From Pseudomonadota bacterium (GTDB taxonomy: Bacteria > Myxococcota_A > UBA796 > GCA-2862545), in the NCBI GenBank assembly GCA_002862545.1, contig PKDJ01000325.1:1-38166 (forward strand): a stretch of DNA of 38,166 nt, in the 5' to 3' direction. Of this stretch, positions 16,178-24,674 are shown one piece after another. Every line of letters starts with the position of its first letter. Position 1 is the first letter of the stretch. Made by a program: the position numbers and the translations under genes. The notes under the pieces were generated by a model, which saw only the letters and a program-made list of their open reading frames with translations, made no database searches and was not told where the DNA came from.

Positions 16178-17488
16178 CTAGCCGCCCACCCAGCAGTGGT
16201 TCGTCGAGCCGTCGCCGCAGTTGTCCATGATGTAGGCCGACTGGCAGCCCGCTGTGTCGTAGTTGACGCAGCTCTTGGCGTCGTCGGGGAGCGGGCCGCC
16301 GCCCCCGCTCATGCAGTTGTCGGCCGCGCCGTACTCCGAGAGCCAGGCCGAGTCGGTGATGGTCTCGGGATCCTCGGTGTCGTCGTCGACGGAGCAGCGG
16401 TAGCTCGCCTCGTCACCACCGAAGATCTCGGCACAGGCCTCGCGGCAGGTGTAGGTCGGTGGGTAGGTCATCCAGCCAGGACCATCGTGGACCAGGTAGC
16501 TGCCCGCGTAGGTGATGCAGACCGCATCGACGCCATCGCAGTCCTGATCGACGCCGTCCTCGCAGATCTCCTCGGCGCCCGGGTAGGTCGCCGGGGCCGC
16601 ATCGTCGCAGTCGAAGCCACGCCAGTCTGGGCCGTAGCCCGGCCCCGGCGGCTCACAGGTCGGATCGGGGCCGAAGGGGACGCCGACGCCATGTCCGTCA
16701 CGGTCGAGGTCGGGGTACCACAGGCTCGGCGGACCGACGGTCGGGTCGCTGTCGTCGCAGTCGTCGTTGGTGAGTGCGGAGGCCTCGGGACGGCTGCAGG
16801 CCCGCACGATGTCCTCACCCGAGCCAAAGCCGTCACCATCGGCGTCCGCGAACCAGTCGAGGTAGTCCTCCTCGGTGATGTCGGGGTCGGCGTCGTCGAT
16901 CAGGTCGTCGCAGTCCTCGTCGACCGGCTCGTTCCAGCTGCAGATCTCGTCGCGGCCGGGATTGATCGTGTCGTCGGCGTCGTTGCAGTCGTCGTTGGTC
17001 GCCGAGGAGTTGGGGGGCTGGGCGCAGGCCCGGCGGGCCTCCTCGTCGCGGTTGCCGTAGCCGTCGCCGTCGAGGTCCGGGTACCAGCTGGACTGCTCGG
17101 CGGGCGGAAGATCCGGGTCGGCATCGTCGATCAGGAGATCGCAGTCGTTGTCGACCCCGTCGCACAGCTCGAGCGCGTCGGGGTTGACGTCCGGGTTGGT
17201 GTCGTCGCAGTCGTCGCCGCCCATGGCGATGTTGTCCTCGCCATCCCCGTCGGCGTCACAGATCGGCTCGCACTCGGTGTCGAAGCAGTCCGGGCGGCCA
17301 TCGCCGTCGTCGTCGATGCCGTTGAAGCAGTCCTCGGCGACCGGGGTCGTGGTCGTCGGGAGGGAGTCGGTCGTCCCGGGCACGGTGCCCGTCGAGGTCA
17401 GCGGCGGCGCCGCCGTGTCCTCGAACGACTTCAGGTGTTCGGCACTCTCCTCGCAGCCGAGGAGCGCCAGCAGCAACACACCCACCAT
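16178..17488 (-). CDS. DxDGDG-repeat lipoprotein with Cys-rich C-terminal domain
   Basis: A MopE-like surface lipoprotein. The signal MVGVLLLALLGC ends in a lipobox, followed by a Thr-rich linker, then repeated metal-binding units of the form NGIDDDGDGRPDC, CDGVDNDCDLLIDD, PDLDGDGYG, DDCNDADDTINP and ADADGDGFGSG. These acidic loops resemble Ca-binding thrombospondin type 3 motifs. The last ~110 residues (from about AGSYLVHDGPGWMTYPPTYTC) contain eight cysteines and no DG loops, suggesting a disulfide-bonded domain. The ATG at 17488 has GGGAG at a good distance; an ATG at 17500 is also possible. One stretch is nearly identical to the paralogue at 18850-20916. Its function is probably surface adhesion or metal binding (inference). 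Confidence 0.88.
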   Translation of the reverse strand: MVGVLLLALLGCEESAEHLKSFEDTAAPPLTSTGTVPGTTDSLPTTTTPVAEDCFNGIDDDGDGRPDCFDTECEPICDADGDGEDNIAMGGDDCDDTNPDVNPDALELCDGVDNDCDLLIDDADPDLPPAEQSSWYPDLDGDGYGNRDEEARRACAQPPNSSATNDDCNDADDTINPGRDEICSWNEPVDEDCDDLIDDADPDITEEDYLDWFADADGDGFGSGEDIVRACSRPEASALTNDDCDDSDPTVGPPSLWYPDLDRDGHGVGVPFGPDPTCEPPGPGYGPDWRGFDCDDAAPATYPGAEEICEDGVDQDCDGVDAVCITYAGSYLVHDGPGWMTYPPTYTCREACAEIFGGDEASYRCSVDDDTEDPETITDSAWLSEYGAADNCMSGGGGPLPDDAKSCVNYDTAGCQSAYIMDNCGDGSTNHCWVGG

Positions 17489-17545
17489 GACCACTCCCAT
17501 CTCGTGCTCGGCGCCATCATAGCCGGCGTGCAGCCCCGCGCCGCA

Positions 17546-18265
17546 TCACAGACAGGTGGGCCCCTTCTCCGCCAGCTTCGCCATGCTCTCGATGGTCTCG
17601 CTGATGCCGCCGGCCGCGAAGCTGCTCGCCAGCCGCGCCGGCACGTTTCCACCCGGATCGGTGAGTGCGTGGTACTCGACGAGGGTGCGCCCGTCACCGA
17701 GGTCGACGAGGAACCACGCGCCCTGCGTGAAGCCGATGGGAATGCCCTGCTCGGCGAGCGAGACGGCCTCCGGGTGACCGACGACGGCCGCCGCCATGTC
17801 GTCGACCGAGCGCCACATCACCTCGCGCACCGCGCCGCCGCTCTGGGTGGCGACAGCGGTGTTCTGGTGCTGGTCGACCACCCACCACCGATCGGAGAGG
17901 AGCGACACCCCGAGGTACTGAAACACCCGTCGGTCGTCACCACACAGCTCTCCACCCAGGAGCACGACGTGCTCGAGGGCGGTGTAGTCGGGCTTCGAGG
18001 CGTCGTCGTTCACCGCTGCCCACATGCGCGCGATCGGCACGTCGACCACACCGACTCCCCAGGCCACACGCGCCTTGAAGCCAGGCTTGTCGACCAGACC
18101 CGTCTCGACCTTTCCCGCGAAGGCCTTGTCGTAGGCCTCCTCGGGAATCGCCGGAGCATCGTCGACCAGCCGGGCACCGCGCACCCCGGCCGCCACCTCG
18201 AGACGGGCAGACAGCTCCGCGGGCAGGGCCCAGGCGCTCGAGGCGAGCAGCAGCACAGTCAGCAT
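17546..18265 (-). CDS. Secreted START/SRPBCC-like protein
   Basis: Encodes 239 residues from the ATG at 18265, which has GGAGG seven bases upstream. A signal peptide (MLTVLLLASSAWA) is followed by a domain with FKARVAWGVGVVDVPIARMWAAVND, VLLGGELCGDDRRVFQYLGVSLLSDRWWV and GAWFLVDLGDGRTLVEYHALTDPGG. This is the strand-helix-strand layout of START/polyketide-cyclase-like lipid-binding folds, with the long C-terminal helix GGISETIESMAKLAEKG. A periplasmic hydrophobic-ligand-binding role is inferred. It lies 57 bases upstream of the DxDGDG lipoprotein gene on the same strand. Confidence 0.75.
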   Translation of the reverse strand: MLTVLLLASSAWALPAELSARLEVAAGVRGARLVDDAPAIPEEAYDKAFAGKVETGLVDKPGFKARVAWGVGVVDVPIARMWAAVNDDASKPDYTALEHVVLLGGELCGDDRRVFQYLGVSLLSDRWWVVDQHQNTAVATQSGGAVREVMWRSVDDMAAAVVGHPEAVSLAEQGIPIGFTQGAWFLVDLGDGRTLVEYHALTDPGGNVPARLASSFAAGGISETIESMAKLAEKGPTCL

Positions 18266-18509
18266 CCACGTTCCTCCGACCGAGTGGACAGTTGCCCGGA
18301 TGACGGTCTCCGTCAAGATCGACGGGGTGTCGCACTCCTGACGACTCGGTCGGTGAGCCCCGAGCCGCTGCATCCACTGCTCCTCGACACCCGATCCAGC
18401 CGAAGCATCCCTCGCCTGCGGAGCCGCGAGCCACGACAGCCGTGTCACGATCTAGCGCCGCCCGGCGTCACGACTCTTGGAAAAGATACTTCGTACCGTC
18501 CTGTGTCCG

Positions 18510-18526
18510 CTGGCACGGCCCCTGCA
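18510..18526 (+). promoter_or_regulatory. Sigma-54 (-24/-12) promoter candidate
   Basis: CTGGCACGGCCCCTGCA matches the consensus YTGGCACGrNNNTTGCW at every defined position except one T. The essential GG and GC doublets are present with exactly ten bases between them. Transcription would start near 18537, about 313 bases upstream of the DxDGDG lipoprotein gene at 18850. A sigma-54 activator is encoded at 2500-3765, but nothing links it directly to this site. Confidence 0.6.
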
Positions 18527-18804
18527 CTCCTCTAGAGCGTCCACTTCCTCGGAGTTCTGTCCGTGCCCCGACCGGGGGAGTGGATGCCACCGGGGGGCGC
18601 GCAGGGGAGTTGGCCTCTGCGCGTTCTCCGAGGGCAACCTCCCGCTCCGGCTCGGCAGACGACGAGGTCTCCCGCAGCGACCGCACCACCGGCATGAATA
18701 CTGCTCGGTGCACGCCGCACGCCCCGACCCCGGCCACACACGAGCCGGCCACAAGGCCCATGAACACCCCGCCACCGTGTAGACCCGCGCAGGGTGCTGC
18801 AACT

Positions 18805-18824
18805 CCAGGTAAGCTCTGACCTGG
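18805..18824 (+). other. Small hairpin before the DxDGDG lipoprotein gene
   Basis: CCAGGT-AAGCTCTG-ACCTGG is a perfect 6-bp stem with an 8-base loop, ending 25 bases before the chosen ATG at 18850. It could shape the 5' end of the message or bind a regulator; no further evidence. Confidence 0.25.
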
Positions 18825-18849
18825 TGTTGACATCATGTGCGAGGATTCG

Positions 18850-20916
18850 ATGCGCTGGTGGATGATTGCGGCCCTGCTCGGAGTCGGCTGTGGCTCGAGC
18901 GAAGGAGGCGGGTCCGAGAAGACCCCCGACGAGATCTGCGACAACCTCGAGGACGACGACCTCGACGAGCTCGCGGACTGCGCAGACCCTGACTGCGCCG
19001 AGGTCTGCGGCGAGGTCTGCACCAACGGGACCGACGACGACCTCGACGGGCTCGTCGACTGCCTCGACGACGACTGCGATGGCCTGTGCCCCGAGGACTG
19101 CGCGGACGGGCGCGACAACGACGGCGACGGTGCCATCGACTGCGACGACCGCGACTGCTTCGGCTCCTGCCCCGAGGTCTGCGGCGACGGCTTCGACAAC
19201 GACGGCGACGGCAAGGTCGACTGCCTCGACGAAGAGTGCGTCGATCCGTCCTGCGCCGAGATCTGCATCGACGACCGCGACAACGACGGTGACGGCCTCG
19301 TCGACTGCGAGGACGACGACTGCAATGACCCGTCCTGCGATGAGAACTGCGCTGACGGCCGCGACAACGACGCCGATGGCCGGGTCGACTGCGACGACAC
19401 AGACTGCGACGGCGCCTGCCCCGAGGTCTGTGACGACGGCCGCGACAACGACGCCGACGGCCAGGTCGACTGCGACGACCCCGAGTGCGCGGAGCTCTGC
19501 GACGCCGACGGTGACGGCTTTTTCAACGCCGACTTCGGTGGCGACGACTGCGACGACACCAACTTCGAGATCAACCCGAGCCGTCCCGAGATCTGCGACG
19601 GCGACGAGTCGTTCGACAACGACTGCGATGGCCTGTTCGACGAGGACGACCCCGACATCGACCCGCTGACGCTCATCGCCTGGGGCCGCGACGACGACGG
19701 CGACGGCTACGGCACGGCGCGCGACGTCTTCCTCGCCTGCCAGCAGACCCCCGGCTTCGGCTTCGCCGGCACCGACTGCGACGACACGCGCGATGACGTG
19801 AACCCCGAGATGCCGGAGATCTGCAACCCGGACGAGCCCCTCGACGACGACTGCGACGGACTCACCGACGACGCGGATCCCGACGTCAGCGAAGACAGCT
19901 ACCTCGAGTGGTACAGCGACAGCGACGGCGACGGCTTCGGCGCCGAAGACGACTTCATCTACGCCTGCAGCCGCCCCGAGGCGTCTGCCGCGACCAACGA
20001 CGACTGCGACGACAGCGACCCGACCGTCGGTCCACCGAGTCTCTGGTACGAGGACACCGACGGCGACGGCTTCGCCCCCGAGGGCATCGACCCGGCCGAC
20101 CCCGTCCCGTCCTGTGATCCTCCCTCGCCGGGCCTGCGCCCACTGTGGGTAGGGATCGACTGCCTCCCCGACGACCCGATGTCCTACCCGGACGCCGAGG
20201 AGATCTGCGAGGACGGCATCGACCAGGACTGCGACGGGCGTGACCGATCCTGCAGCCGCATGTTCGCCATGAATGGGAGCAGCGGCGCGAGCGGTCTGTG
20301 GGAGATCGACCTCGACGCAGGCACGGCTGTCGCCATCTGTGACCCGGGCGTCCCGGTGACCGGCATGGCCTTCGACGACGCTGATCAGGCCTACATCATC
20401 CATGGCGGCGGGCTGGGCGTCGGCCTGGCGAGCGCGGGGCGGGTCGAGCTGATCGACCTCGAGACCTGCGCCCTCACCCCCATCGCCAATACCTCTCAGA
20501 TCGAGTCGTCCCTCGCCTTCAAGGACGGCCTGTTCTACGCAGCTGACGAGAACACGCAGTACGCCGAGATCGACCCGGCCGCAGGCACATCGCGTGCCCT
20601 CGGAGGGATCCCGGACGGCGGCGGGTATGGCTTCGCGATGGCCTGGGACGGCACCACCATGTGGCGCATGAACGACACCGAGCTGAGGCGCGTCGATCCT
20701 GCGACCGGCAGCGACTTCTTGGTCACCGCCGTGAGCGGCGTGACCGGTGGAAACGGCGGCGGCCTCACCGTGATCGACGGCGTACTCTACTTCGCCGGCG
20801 ACGGCCCTGGTGGAACGGCGATCTACGAGATCGACACCGTCACCGGCCGCGCGACGCCGACCGGCGTCGTCGTGCCGAGCAGCAACATCGACGCCCTGGG
20901 CGGCTTCCCGTTCTGA
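18850..20916 (+). CDS. DxDGDG-repeat lipoprotein with C-terminal beta-propeller-like domain
   Basis: A 688-residue surface lipoprotein. From the ATG at 18850 (GAGG five bases upstream), [14 protein letters not shown] is a lipoprotein signal. Residues about 27-217 hold seven tandem units of the type C-x-DGxDNDxDGxxDCxDxxC, then MopE-type units ([49 protein letters not shown]). From about residue 470, [21 protein letters not shown] starts repeated 'xIDLDTxALTPI' strands typical of a YncE/NHL propeller. It probably binds calcium or other metals and sits at the cell surface (inference). An upstream ATG at 18835 has no suitable ribosome-binding site. It lies downstream of a sigma-54-type promoter. 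Confidence 0.9.
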   Translation: MRWWMIAALLGVGCGSSEGGGSEKTPDEICDNLEDDDLDELADCADPDCAEVCGEVCTNGTDDDLDGLVDCLDDDCDGLCPEDCADGRDNDGDGAIDCDDRDCFGSCPEVCGDGFDNDGDGKVDCLDEECVDPSCAEICIDDRDNDGDGLVDCEDDDCNDPSCDENCADGRDNDADGRVDCDDTDCDGACPEVCDDGRDNDADGQVDCDDPECAELCDADGDGFFNADFGGDDCDDTNFEINPSRPEICDGDESFDNDCDGLFDEDDPDIDPLTLIAWGRDDDGDGYGTARDVFLACQQTPGFGFAGTDCDDTRDDVNPEMPEICNPDEPLDDDCDGLTDDADPDVSEDSYLEWYSDSDGDGFGAEDDFIYACSRPEASAATNDDCDDSDPTVGPPSLWYEDTDGDGFAPEGIDPADPVPSCDPPSPGLRPLWVGIDCLPDDPMSYPDAEEICEDGIDQDCDGRDRSCSRMFAMNGSSGASGLWEIDLDAGTAVAICDPGVPVTGMAFDDADQAYIIHGGGLGVGLASAGRVELIDLETCALTPIANTSQIESSLAFKDGLFYAADENTQYAEIDPAAGTSRALGGIPDGGGYGFAMAWDGTTMWRMNDTELRRVDPATGSDFLVTAVSGVTGGNGGGLTVIDGVLYFAGDGPGGTAIYEIDTVTGRATPTGVVVPSSNIDALGGFPF
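18928..19500 (+). repeat. Seven acidic/cysteine repeats within the lipoprotein gene
   Basis: Seven successive copies of a 24-30-codon unit centred on DNDGDG or a variant, each with cysteines on both sides (for example [42 protein letters not shown]). The DNA repeats GACAACGACGGCGACGG-type strings and could change in copy number by slippage. Confidence 0.85.
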
Positions 20917-20937
20917 CCGGTGCGTCGAGGCGCCGCG

Positions 20938-21480
20938 TCACACCCCTCGGGTGACCGCGGCCAGCGCAGCGAGGGCAGCCTCGTCGCGCTCGCTCCTGCC
21001 CGATGCCCCGTGGGTCGCGACGGCCTCCCGCACCGCGGCCGCGGACCACTCGAGCTCCTCGGCGCTCCGAAAATGGGTCGCCAGCCGGAGCGTGCGCTCC
21101 CGGGTGGTGATCGCCAGCCCTGACGGCTCCGCCCGACAGCCCGTCACCTCGCGCAGCGGCACGACCTCCTCGTGGAGCACCTGCCGGCGAAAGGTCCGGG
21201 TGAGTCGCAGGTGGTCGCGCTCCAGCGACAGCCGGAGCGGTGCCTCGTGCCGCTTCCAGCGCCGCAGGCGGTACACGAGCGCTGCCAGCTGTGATGCCCC
21301 ACCGATCACCATCGCCGCCGGCAGGCTGTCCAGCCACATCGCCCCGCACGCCCCCACGAGGCCTAGGGCCAGGAAGACCGATACTCCGGGCCGAAGCAGG
21401 GGGTGGCGCGCCGGGCCCAGGCTGATCCGGACCGCATCGAGGTCGTCGTGGACGTTCAGCGTGGGAGGCGGCTCGCGCAT
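20938..21480 (-). CDS. Small membrane protein of unknown function
   Basis: A 180-residue protein with two adjacent hydrophobic segments (about 32-51, GVSVFLALGLVGACGAMWL, and 53-70, LPAAMVIGGASQLAALVY). A soluble, strand-rich C-terminal half follows (RLSLERDHLRLTRTFRRQVLHEEVVPLREVTG, then GLAITTRERTLRLATH). This resembles bacterial PH-like domains behind a membrane hairpin, but no family is certain. The ATG at 21480 is divergent from the carboxylase gene. It ends 21 bases from the convergent lipoprotein gene. Confidence 0.7.
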   Translation of the reverse strand: MREPPPTLNVHDDLDAVRISLGPARHPLLRPGVSVFLALGLVGACGAMWLDSLPAAMVIGGASQLAALVYRLRRWKRHEAPLRLSLERDHLRLTRTFRRQVLHEEVVPLREVTGCRAEPSGLAITTRERTLRLATHFRSAEELEWSAAAVREAVATHGASGRSERDEAALAALAAVTRGV

Positions 21481-21554
21481 GCAGGAGGTCTAGCCCACTC
21501 CCTCCCACGTCGGAGCCACATCCAGATAGGATGGCGGCCCACTCCGGAGCCCGC

Positions 21555-23513
21555 GTGCAAACGCTCCTCATCGCCAACCGTGGCGAGATCGCCTGTCGAA
21601 TCGCCCGCACCGCCCAGTCGCTCGGTCTCGACGTAGTCGCCGTCTACTCGGATGCCGATCGCGACCTGCCCCACGTCCGCGCCGCTGACCGCGCCGTTCG
21701 GATCGGTCCTGCGGCGGTCCACGCCTCGTACCTGAGCGCCGACGCGCTGATCGAGGCCGCGCGCCGCTCCGGCGCGGATGCGGTCCACCCGGGCTACGGT
21801 TTTCTGTCCGAGAACGCCGCCTTCGCGCAGGCGGTGGTCGACGCCGGTCTCACCTGGGTCGGTCCCTCACCCGGCGCCATCGCCGCGATGGGCGACAAGG
21901 CTGCAGCACGCCAGCTGGCCGCAGAGCACGGTGTGCCGACCGTGACCGGCTTCGACGCCAGTGACGACGACGACGCGCTCCGCGCCGCGGCTCGGGAGTT
22001 GGGGGTCCCACTGCTGGTCAAGGCCGCCTCAGGCGGCGGCGGACGAGGCATGCGCCGGGTCGACGACCTCGCTGACTTCGACGCCGCCCTTGCCTCGGCA
22101 CGCCGGGAGGCCATCGCCGCCTTCGGCGACGGCCGCGTGCTGCTGGAGCGGTACGTGAAGCGGCCCCGGCACGTCGAGGTCCAGGTCTTCGGAGACACCC
22201 ACGGACGGGTGGTCCACCTCGGCGAGCGTGAGTGCTCGATCCAGCGACGACACCAGAAGGTCGTCGAGGAGGCCCCGTCGCCGGCCGTCGACGCCGCGCT
22301 GCGCGAGCGCATGGGCGAGGCCGCGTGCCGGGTTGCTGCGGCTGTCGACTACGTCGGAGCCGGAACCGTCGAGTTCCTCCTCGCACCCGACGGCAGCTTC
22401 ACCTTCCTCGAGATGAACACCCGCCTGCAGGTCGAGCACCCCGTGACCGAGTGTGTCACGGGCGTCGACCTCGTGGAGTGGCAGCTCCGCGTCGCCATGG
22501 GCGAGCCCGTGCCCGAGCCTCCTCCGCTCTGCGGCAGCGCGATCGAGGTCCGGGTCTACGCCGAAGACCCCCTGCGCGACCACCTTCCAGCCACGGGCAC
22601 TCTCCACCGTGCCGACTTTCCCGCAGGCCCAGGCGTCCGCATCGACACCGGCTACGCCACCGGCGACGCCGTCACACCTCACTATGATCCGATGATCGCC
22701 AAGGTGATCGCCGCCGGTCCCGACCGCATGACCGCCTGCCGCCGCCTGGCCAGAGCCCTCGACCAGGCCTGGCTGCCGGGCGTGATCACCAACCTGCCCC
22801 TGCTTCGTCAGATCGCCCGCCATCCCACCTGGCTGGCCGGCGACCTGCACACCGGCTTCCTCACCGAGACCGGCCTGCCCACCCCACCCCCGCTGAACCT
22901 GGCGGACGGGGTCACCGCGGCCGTCGCGCTCGGTGCCTGGCAGCGCCGCGGCTCCCTCCCTCCCGCCTGGCGCATGGGGGGCCCAGCAGCACAGTCCGAC
23001 ACCTTCCGCTGCGGAGCCGAGGTCGTCGAGGCCACGTGGACTCCGAGCCACAAGGGGCTCACGCTGCAGATCGGCGAGGAGACCCGGGAGGTCGAGGTCC
23101 TGGGCCTCGACGGCGATCACCTGCGACTCGTCGTCGACGGGGTCCACGCCACCTGGCGCCTCGCCTGGCTGCCCTCCGACAGCCGACACACCACCCTCGA
23201 CGACGGCGACACTCTCTACGTGCACACCGGTCGGGGTGAGGCCTTCGTCCGCCTCGAGCCGCGCTTCCCGGCACCCGGTGGCGTCGAAGACGAGCCCGGG
23301 ACCTGTGTCGCGCCCACTCCAGGCACGGTCACCGCAGTGCACGTCGCCGCGGGTGATGTGGTCGAGGCCGGCGCACCCCTCGTCACCCTCGAGGCCATGA
23401 AGATGGAGCACACGCTCACGGCACCCGAGGCCGGCACCGTGGCCTCGGTGCGCGTCGATGTCGGTGAGGCCGTCGACGGCGGGACGCTGCTCGTGCGCCT
23501 GGAGGTCGAGTGA
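21555..23513 (+). CDS. Biotin-dependent acyl-CoA carboxylase alpha subunit
   Basis: A biotin carboxylase fused to a biotin carrier domain, as in propionyl-, methylcrotonyl- or geranyl-CoA carboxylases; it carboxylates biotin with ATP and bicarbonate for transfer by a beta subunit not encoded here. It has VQTLLIANRGEIACRI at the N-terminus, VHPGYGFLSEN, the ATP-grasp KAASGGGGRGMR (about 156-167), HVEVQVFGD, ERECSIQRRHQKVVEEAP and EMNTRLQVEHPVTE. The C-terminal biotinyl domain has EAMKMEH with Lys616. The GTG at 21555 (GGAG five bases upstream) fits the family N-terminus; the ATG at 21531 adds eight residues. About 652 residues is normal for this class. Substrate specificity cannot be decided from sequence alone. 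Confidence 0.94.
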   Translation: MQTLLIANRGEIACRIARTAQSLGLDVVAVYSDADRDLPHVRAADRAVRIGPAAVHASYLSADALIEAARRSGADAVHPGYGFLSENAAFAQAVVDAGLTWVGPSPGAIAAMGDKAAARQLAAEHGVPTVTGFDASDDDDALRAAARELGVPLLVKAASGGGGRGMRRVDDLADFDAALASARREAIAAFGDGRVLLERYVKRPRHVEVQVFGDTHGRVVHLGERECSIQRRHQKVVEEAPSPAVDAALRERMGEAACRVAAAVDYVGAGTVEFLLAPDGSFTFLEMNTRLQVEHPVTECVTGVDLVEWQLRVAMGEPVPEPPPLCGSAIEVRVYAEDPLRDHLPATGTLHRADFPAGPGVRIDTGYATGDAVTPHYDPMIAKVIAAGPDRMTACRRLARALDQAWLPGVITNLPLLRQIARHPTWLAGDLHTGFLTETGLPTPPPLNLADGVTAAVALGAWQRRGSLPPAWRMGGPAAQSDTFRCGAEVVEATWTPSHKGLTLQIGEETREVEVLGLDGDHLRLVVDGVHATWRLAWLPSDSRHTTLDDGDTLYVHTGRGEAFVRLEPRFPAPGGVEDEPGTCVAPTPGTVTAVHVAAGDVVEAGAPLVTLEAMKMEHTLTAPEAGTVASVRVDVGEAVDGGTLLVRLEVE

Positions 23514-24292
23514 TCGTCCTGCTCACGACCGCCGCGCTCGCCTGGGGACCCACCGGCCACCGCGCCGTCGGCCTGATCGCCGAGCGCCACCTCGACAGGA
23601 AGACGGCGAAGGCCCTCGAGCAGCTGATGCCCACCGAGTCGCTCGCCCGCGCCTCCACCTGGCCCGATCACATCCGCTCCGACCACGACTTCGCCTGGGT
23701 CTCAGCCCTGCCTCCCGCCCTGCAGGAGCTGGCCCGAGCTCACCACAAGACGTGGCACTACCTCAACGCGGAGGCGGATCAGTCCCTCGCCGAGGCACGC
23801 GAGGTGCAGCCCGAGAACCTCCTGACCGCCCTCGAGCGCTTCCGGGCGCTAGCCGCCGACGAGAGCGCCGATCCCGAGGCCCGCCGGGTCGCCGTCCGGT
23901 GGATCGTCCACCTCGTCGGCGATGCCCATCAGCCGCTGCACGTCGGCTCTGCGAAGGACTGGGGCGGCAACAAGATCGTGGTGTACTGGTTCGAGGAGCA
24001 GTCCAACCTGCACCGCGTCTGGGACGAGCACCTGATCGACCACACCCAGCTGTCCTACACCGAGCTCGTCGACTTCGTGGATCACGTCAGCGCCAGCGAC
24101 GCGGCGACGTGGAGCCAGGCCACACCGACCCAGTGGCTGGAGGAGTCCAAGGCCCTCGTGCCGAGCGTCCTTCCCGACGATCACCTGCTTTCTTGGGACT
24201 ACGCCTACACCCACACCGCCACGGTCGAGCGTCGCCTGGTCCAGGCTGGGGTGCGGCTGGCCGCGGTCCTCGACGAGGTCTTCGCCCCCTGA
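23510..24292 (+). CDS. S1/P1-family zinc nuclease
   Basis: A 260-residue secreted nuclease. A short signal (MIVLLTTAALA) is removed before Trp12, which must be the mature N-terminus because its amino group binds zinc. All nine expected trinuclear-zinc ligands are visible: W12, H17, D53, H83, H134, D138, H144, H168 and D172, with the spacings of P1 nuclease (HLVGDAHQPLH and LHRVWDEH). It should cleave single-stranded DNA and RNA and 3'-nucleotides in the periplasm or medium. The GTG at 23510 overlaps the carboxylase stop as GTGA and has GGAGG upstream, so the two genes are translationally coupled despite unrelated functions. Confidence 0.94.
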   Translation: MIVLLTTAALAWGPTGHRAVGLIAERHLDRKTAKALEQLMPTESLARASTWPDHIRSDHDFAWVSALPPALQELARAHHKTWHYLNAEADQSLAEAREVQPENLLTALERFRALAADESADPEARRVAVRWIVHLVGDAHQPLHVGSAKDWGGNKIVVYWFEEQSNLHRVWDEHLIDHTQLSYTELVDFVDHVSASDAATWSQATPTQWLEESKALVPSVLPDDHLLSWDYAYTHTATVERRLVQAGVRLAAVLDEVFAP

Positions 24293-24380
24293 GCGACGCA
24301 TGGTGGCGCGCACCCGTCAGCCGGTTAAGCGCGCCAGGTTTCCCGGTGCCTGCCACCGGACCCCGAATCTGGAGACCACC

Positions 24381-24536
24381 ATGCACATCTCCCGGCGCAA
24401 CAAGTCCAGCCGGTACAAGGCCAAGCTCAAGGCCAAGAAGCGTAAGGAGCGCGCGCGCAAGCACGGTCTCCTCGTGAAGCGCAAGGCTGGGGGTCGCCTG
24501 AACAAGCGCCTCAAGCGCGAGCCGCACGCCTGGTAG
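24381..24536 (+). CDS. Very basic 51-residue protein
   Basis: Starting at the ATG at 24381 (GGAG six bases upstream), MHISRRNKSSRYKAKLKAKK continues to REPHAW. Twenty-two of 51 residues are Lys or Arg, almost none are acidic, and no membrane segment exists. The composition and helix-like spacing suggest a nucleic-acid-bound protein such as a small ribosomal-type or nucleoid protein; I do not recognise the family. The open frame extends to 24300, but that part lacks a ribosome-binding site. It stands alone after the S1/P1 nuclease gene and is followed by a hairpin terminator candidate. Confidence 0.7.
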   Translation: MHISRRNKSSRYKAKLKAKKRKERARKHGLLVKRKAGGRLNKRLKREPHAW

Positions 24537-24605
24537 TGCACGAGCGGCGATCGCCTCGAGCCTGATCGCCCCGTGAGTCCAGACCCCGGCCTCTCGAATC
24601 CTCTG

Positions 24606-24630
24606 GCGTGCGTGGATCCTCCACGGACGC
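24606..24630. terminator. Hairpin between convergent genes
   Basis: GCGT-g-CGTGGA-TCC-TCCACG-g-ACGC is a ten-pair stem with one mismatch and a 3-base loop, followed by CTTCCTGGCTTTTA on the plus strand. It lies between the basic-protein gene (plus) and the SRPBCC gene (minus), the expected place for a shared terminator. A further small hairpin (GCTGCT-GCG-AGCAGC) lies at 24645-24659. Confidence 0.6.
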
Positions 24631-24674
24631 CTTCCTGGCTTTTAGCTGCTGCGAGCAGCCCTGCCCGAGCGGGC

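Larger units (their letters stand above)
18266..18849. other. 584-base divergent intergenic region
   Basis: No convincing coding sequence is seen on either strand; long open frames here lack ribosome-binding sites and have shadow-like composition. The region separates the START-like gene (minus) from the second DxDGDG lipoprotein gene (plus). It contains the -24/-12 promoter at 18510-18526 and, just before the lipoprotein gene, a small hairpin at 18805-18824. About 310 bases between the predicted transcription start and the start codon remain unexplained. Confidence 0.6.

Noticed and set aside
14711..18535. A 1274-codon open frame on the plus strand across three to four minus-strand genes
   Set aside because: It is antisense to the sulfatase, DxDGDG lipoprotein and START-like genes and has the Val/Arg/Gly-rich composition expected from the complement of acidic DG repeats; no domain or ribosome-binding site is seen.
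18442..18819. Plus-strand ORF in the 584-base intergenic region
   Set aside because: No ribosome-binding site, composition like random high-GC sequence, and it spans the sigma-54-type promoter.
18532..20403. A 623-codon open frame on the minus strand full of VAVVV repeats
   Set aside because: It is the antisense reading of the DxDGDG repeats (GAC/GGC read as GTC/GCC) and does not look like a real protein.
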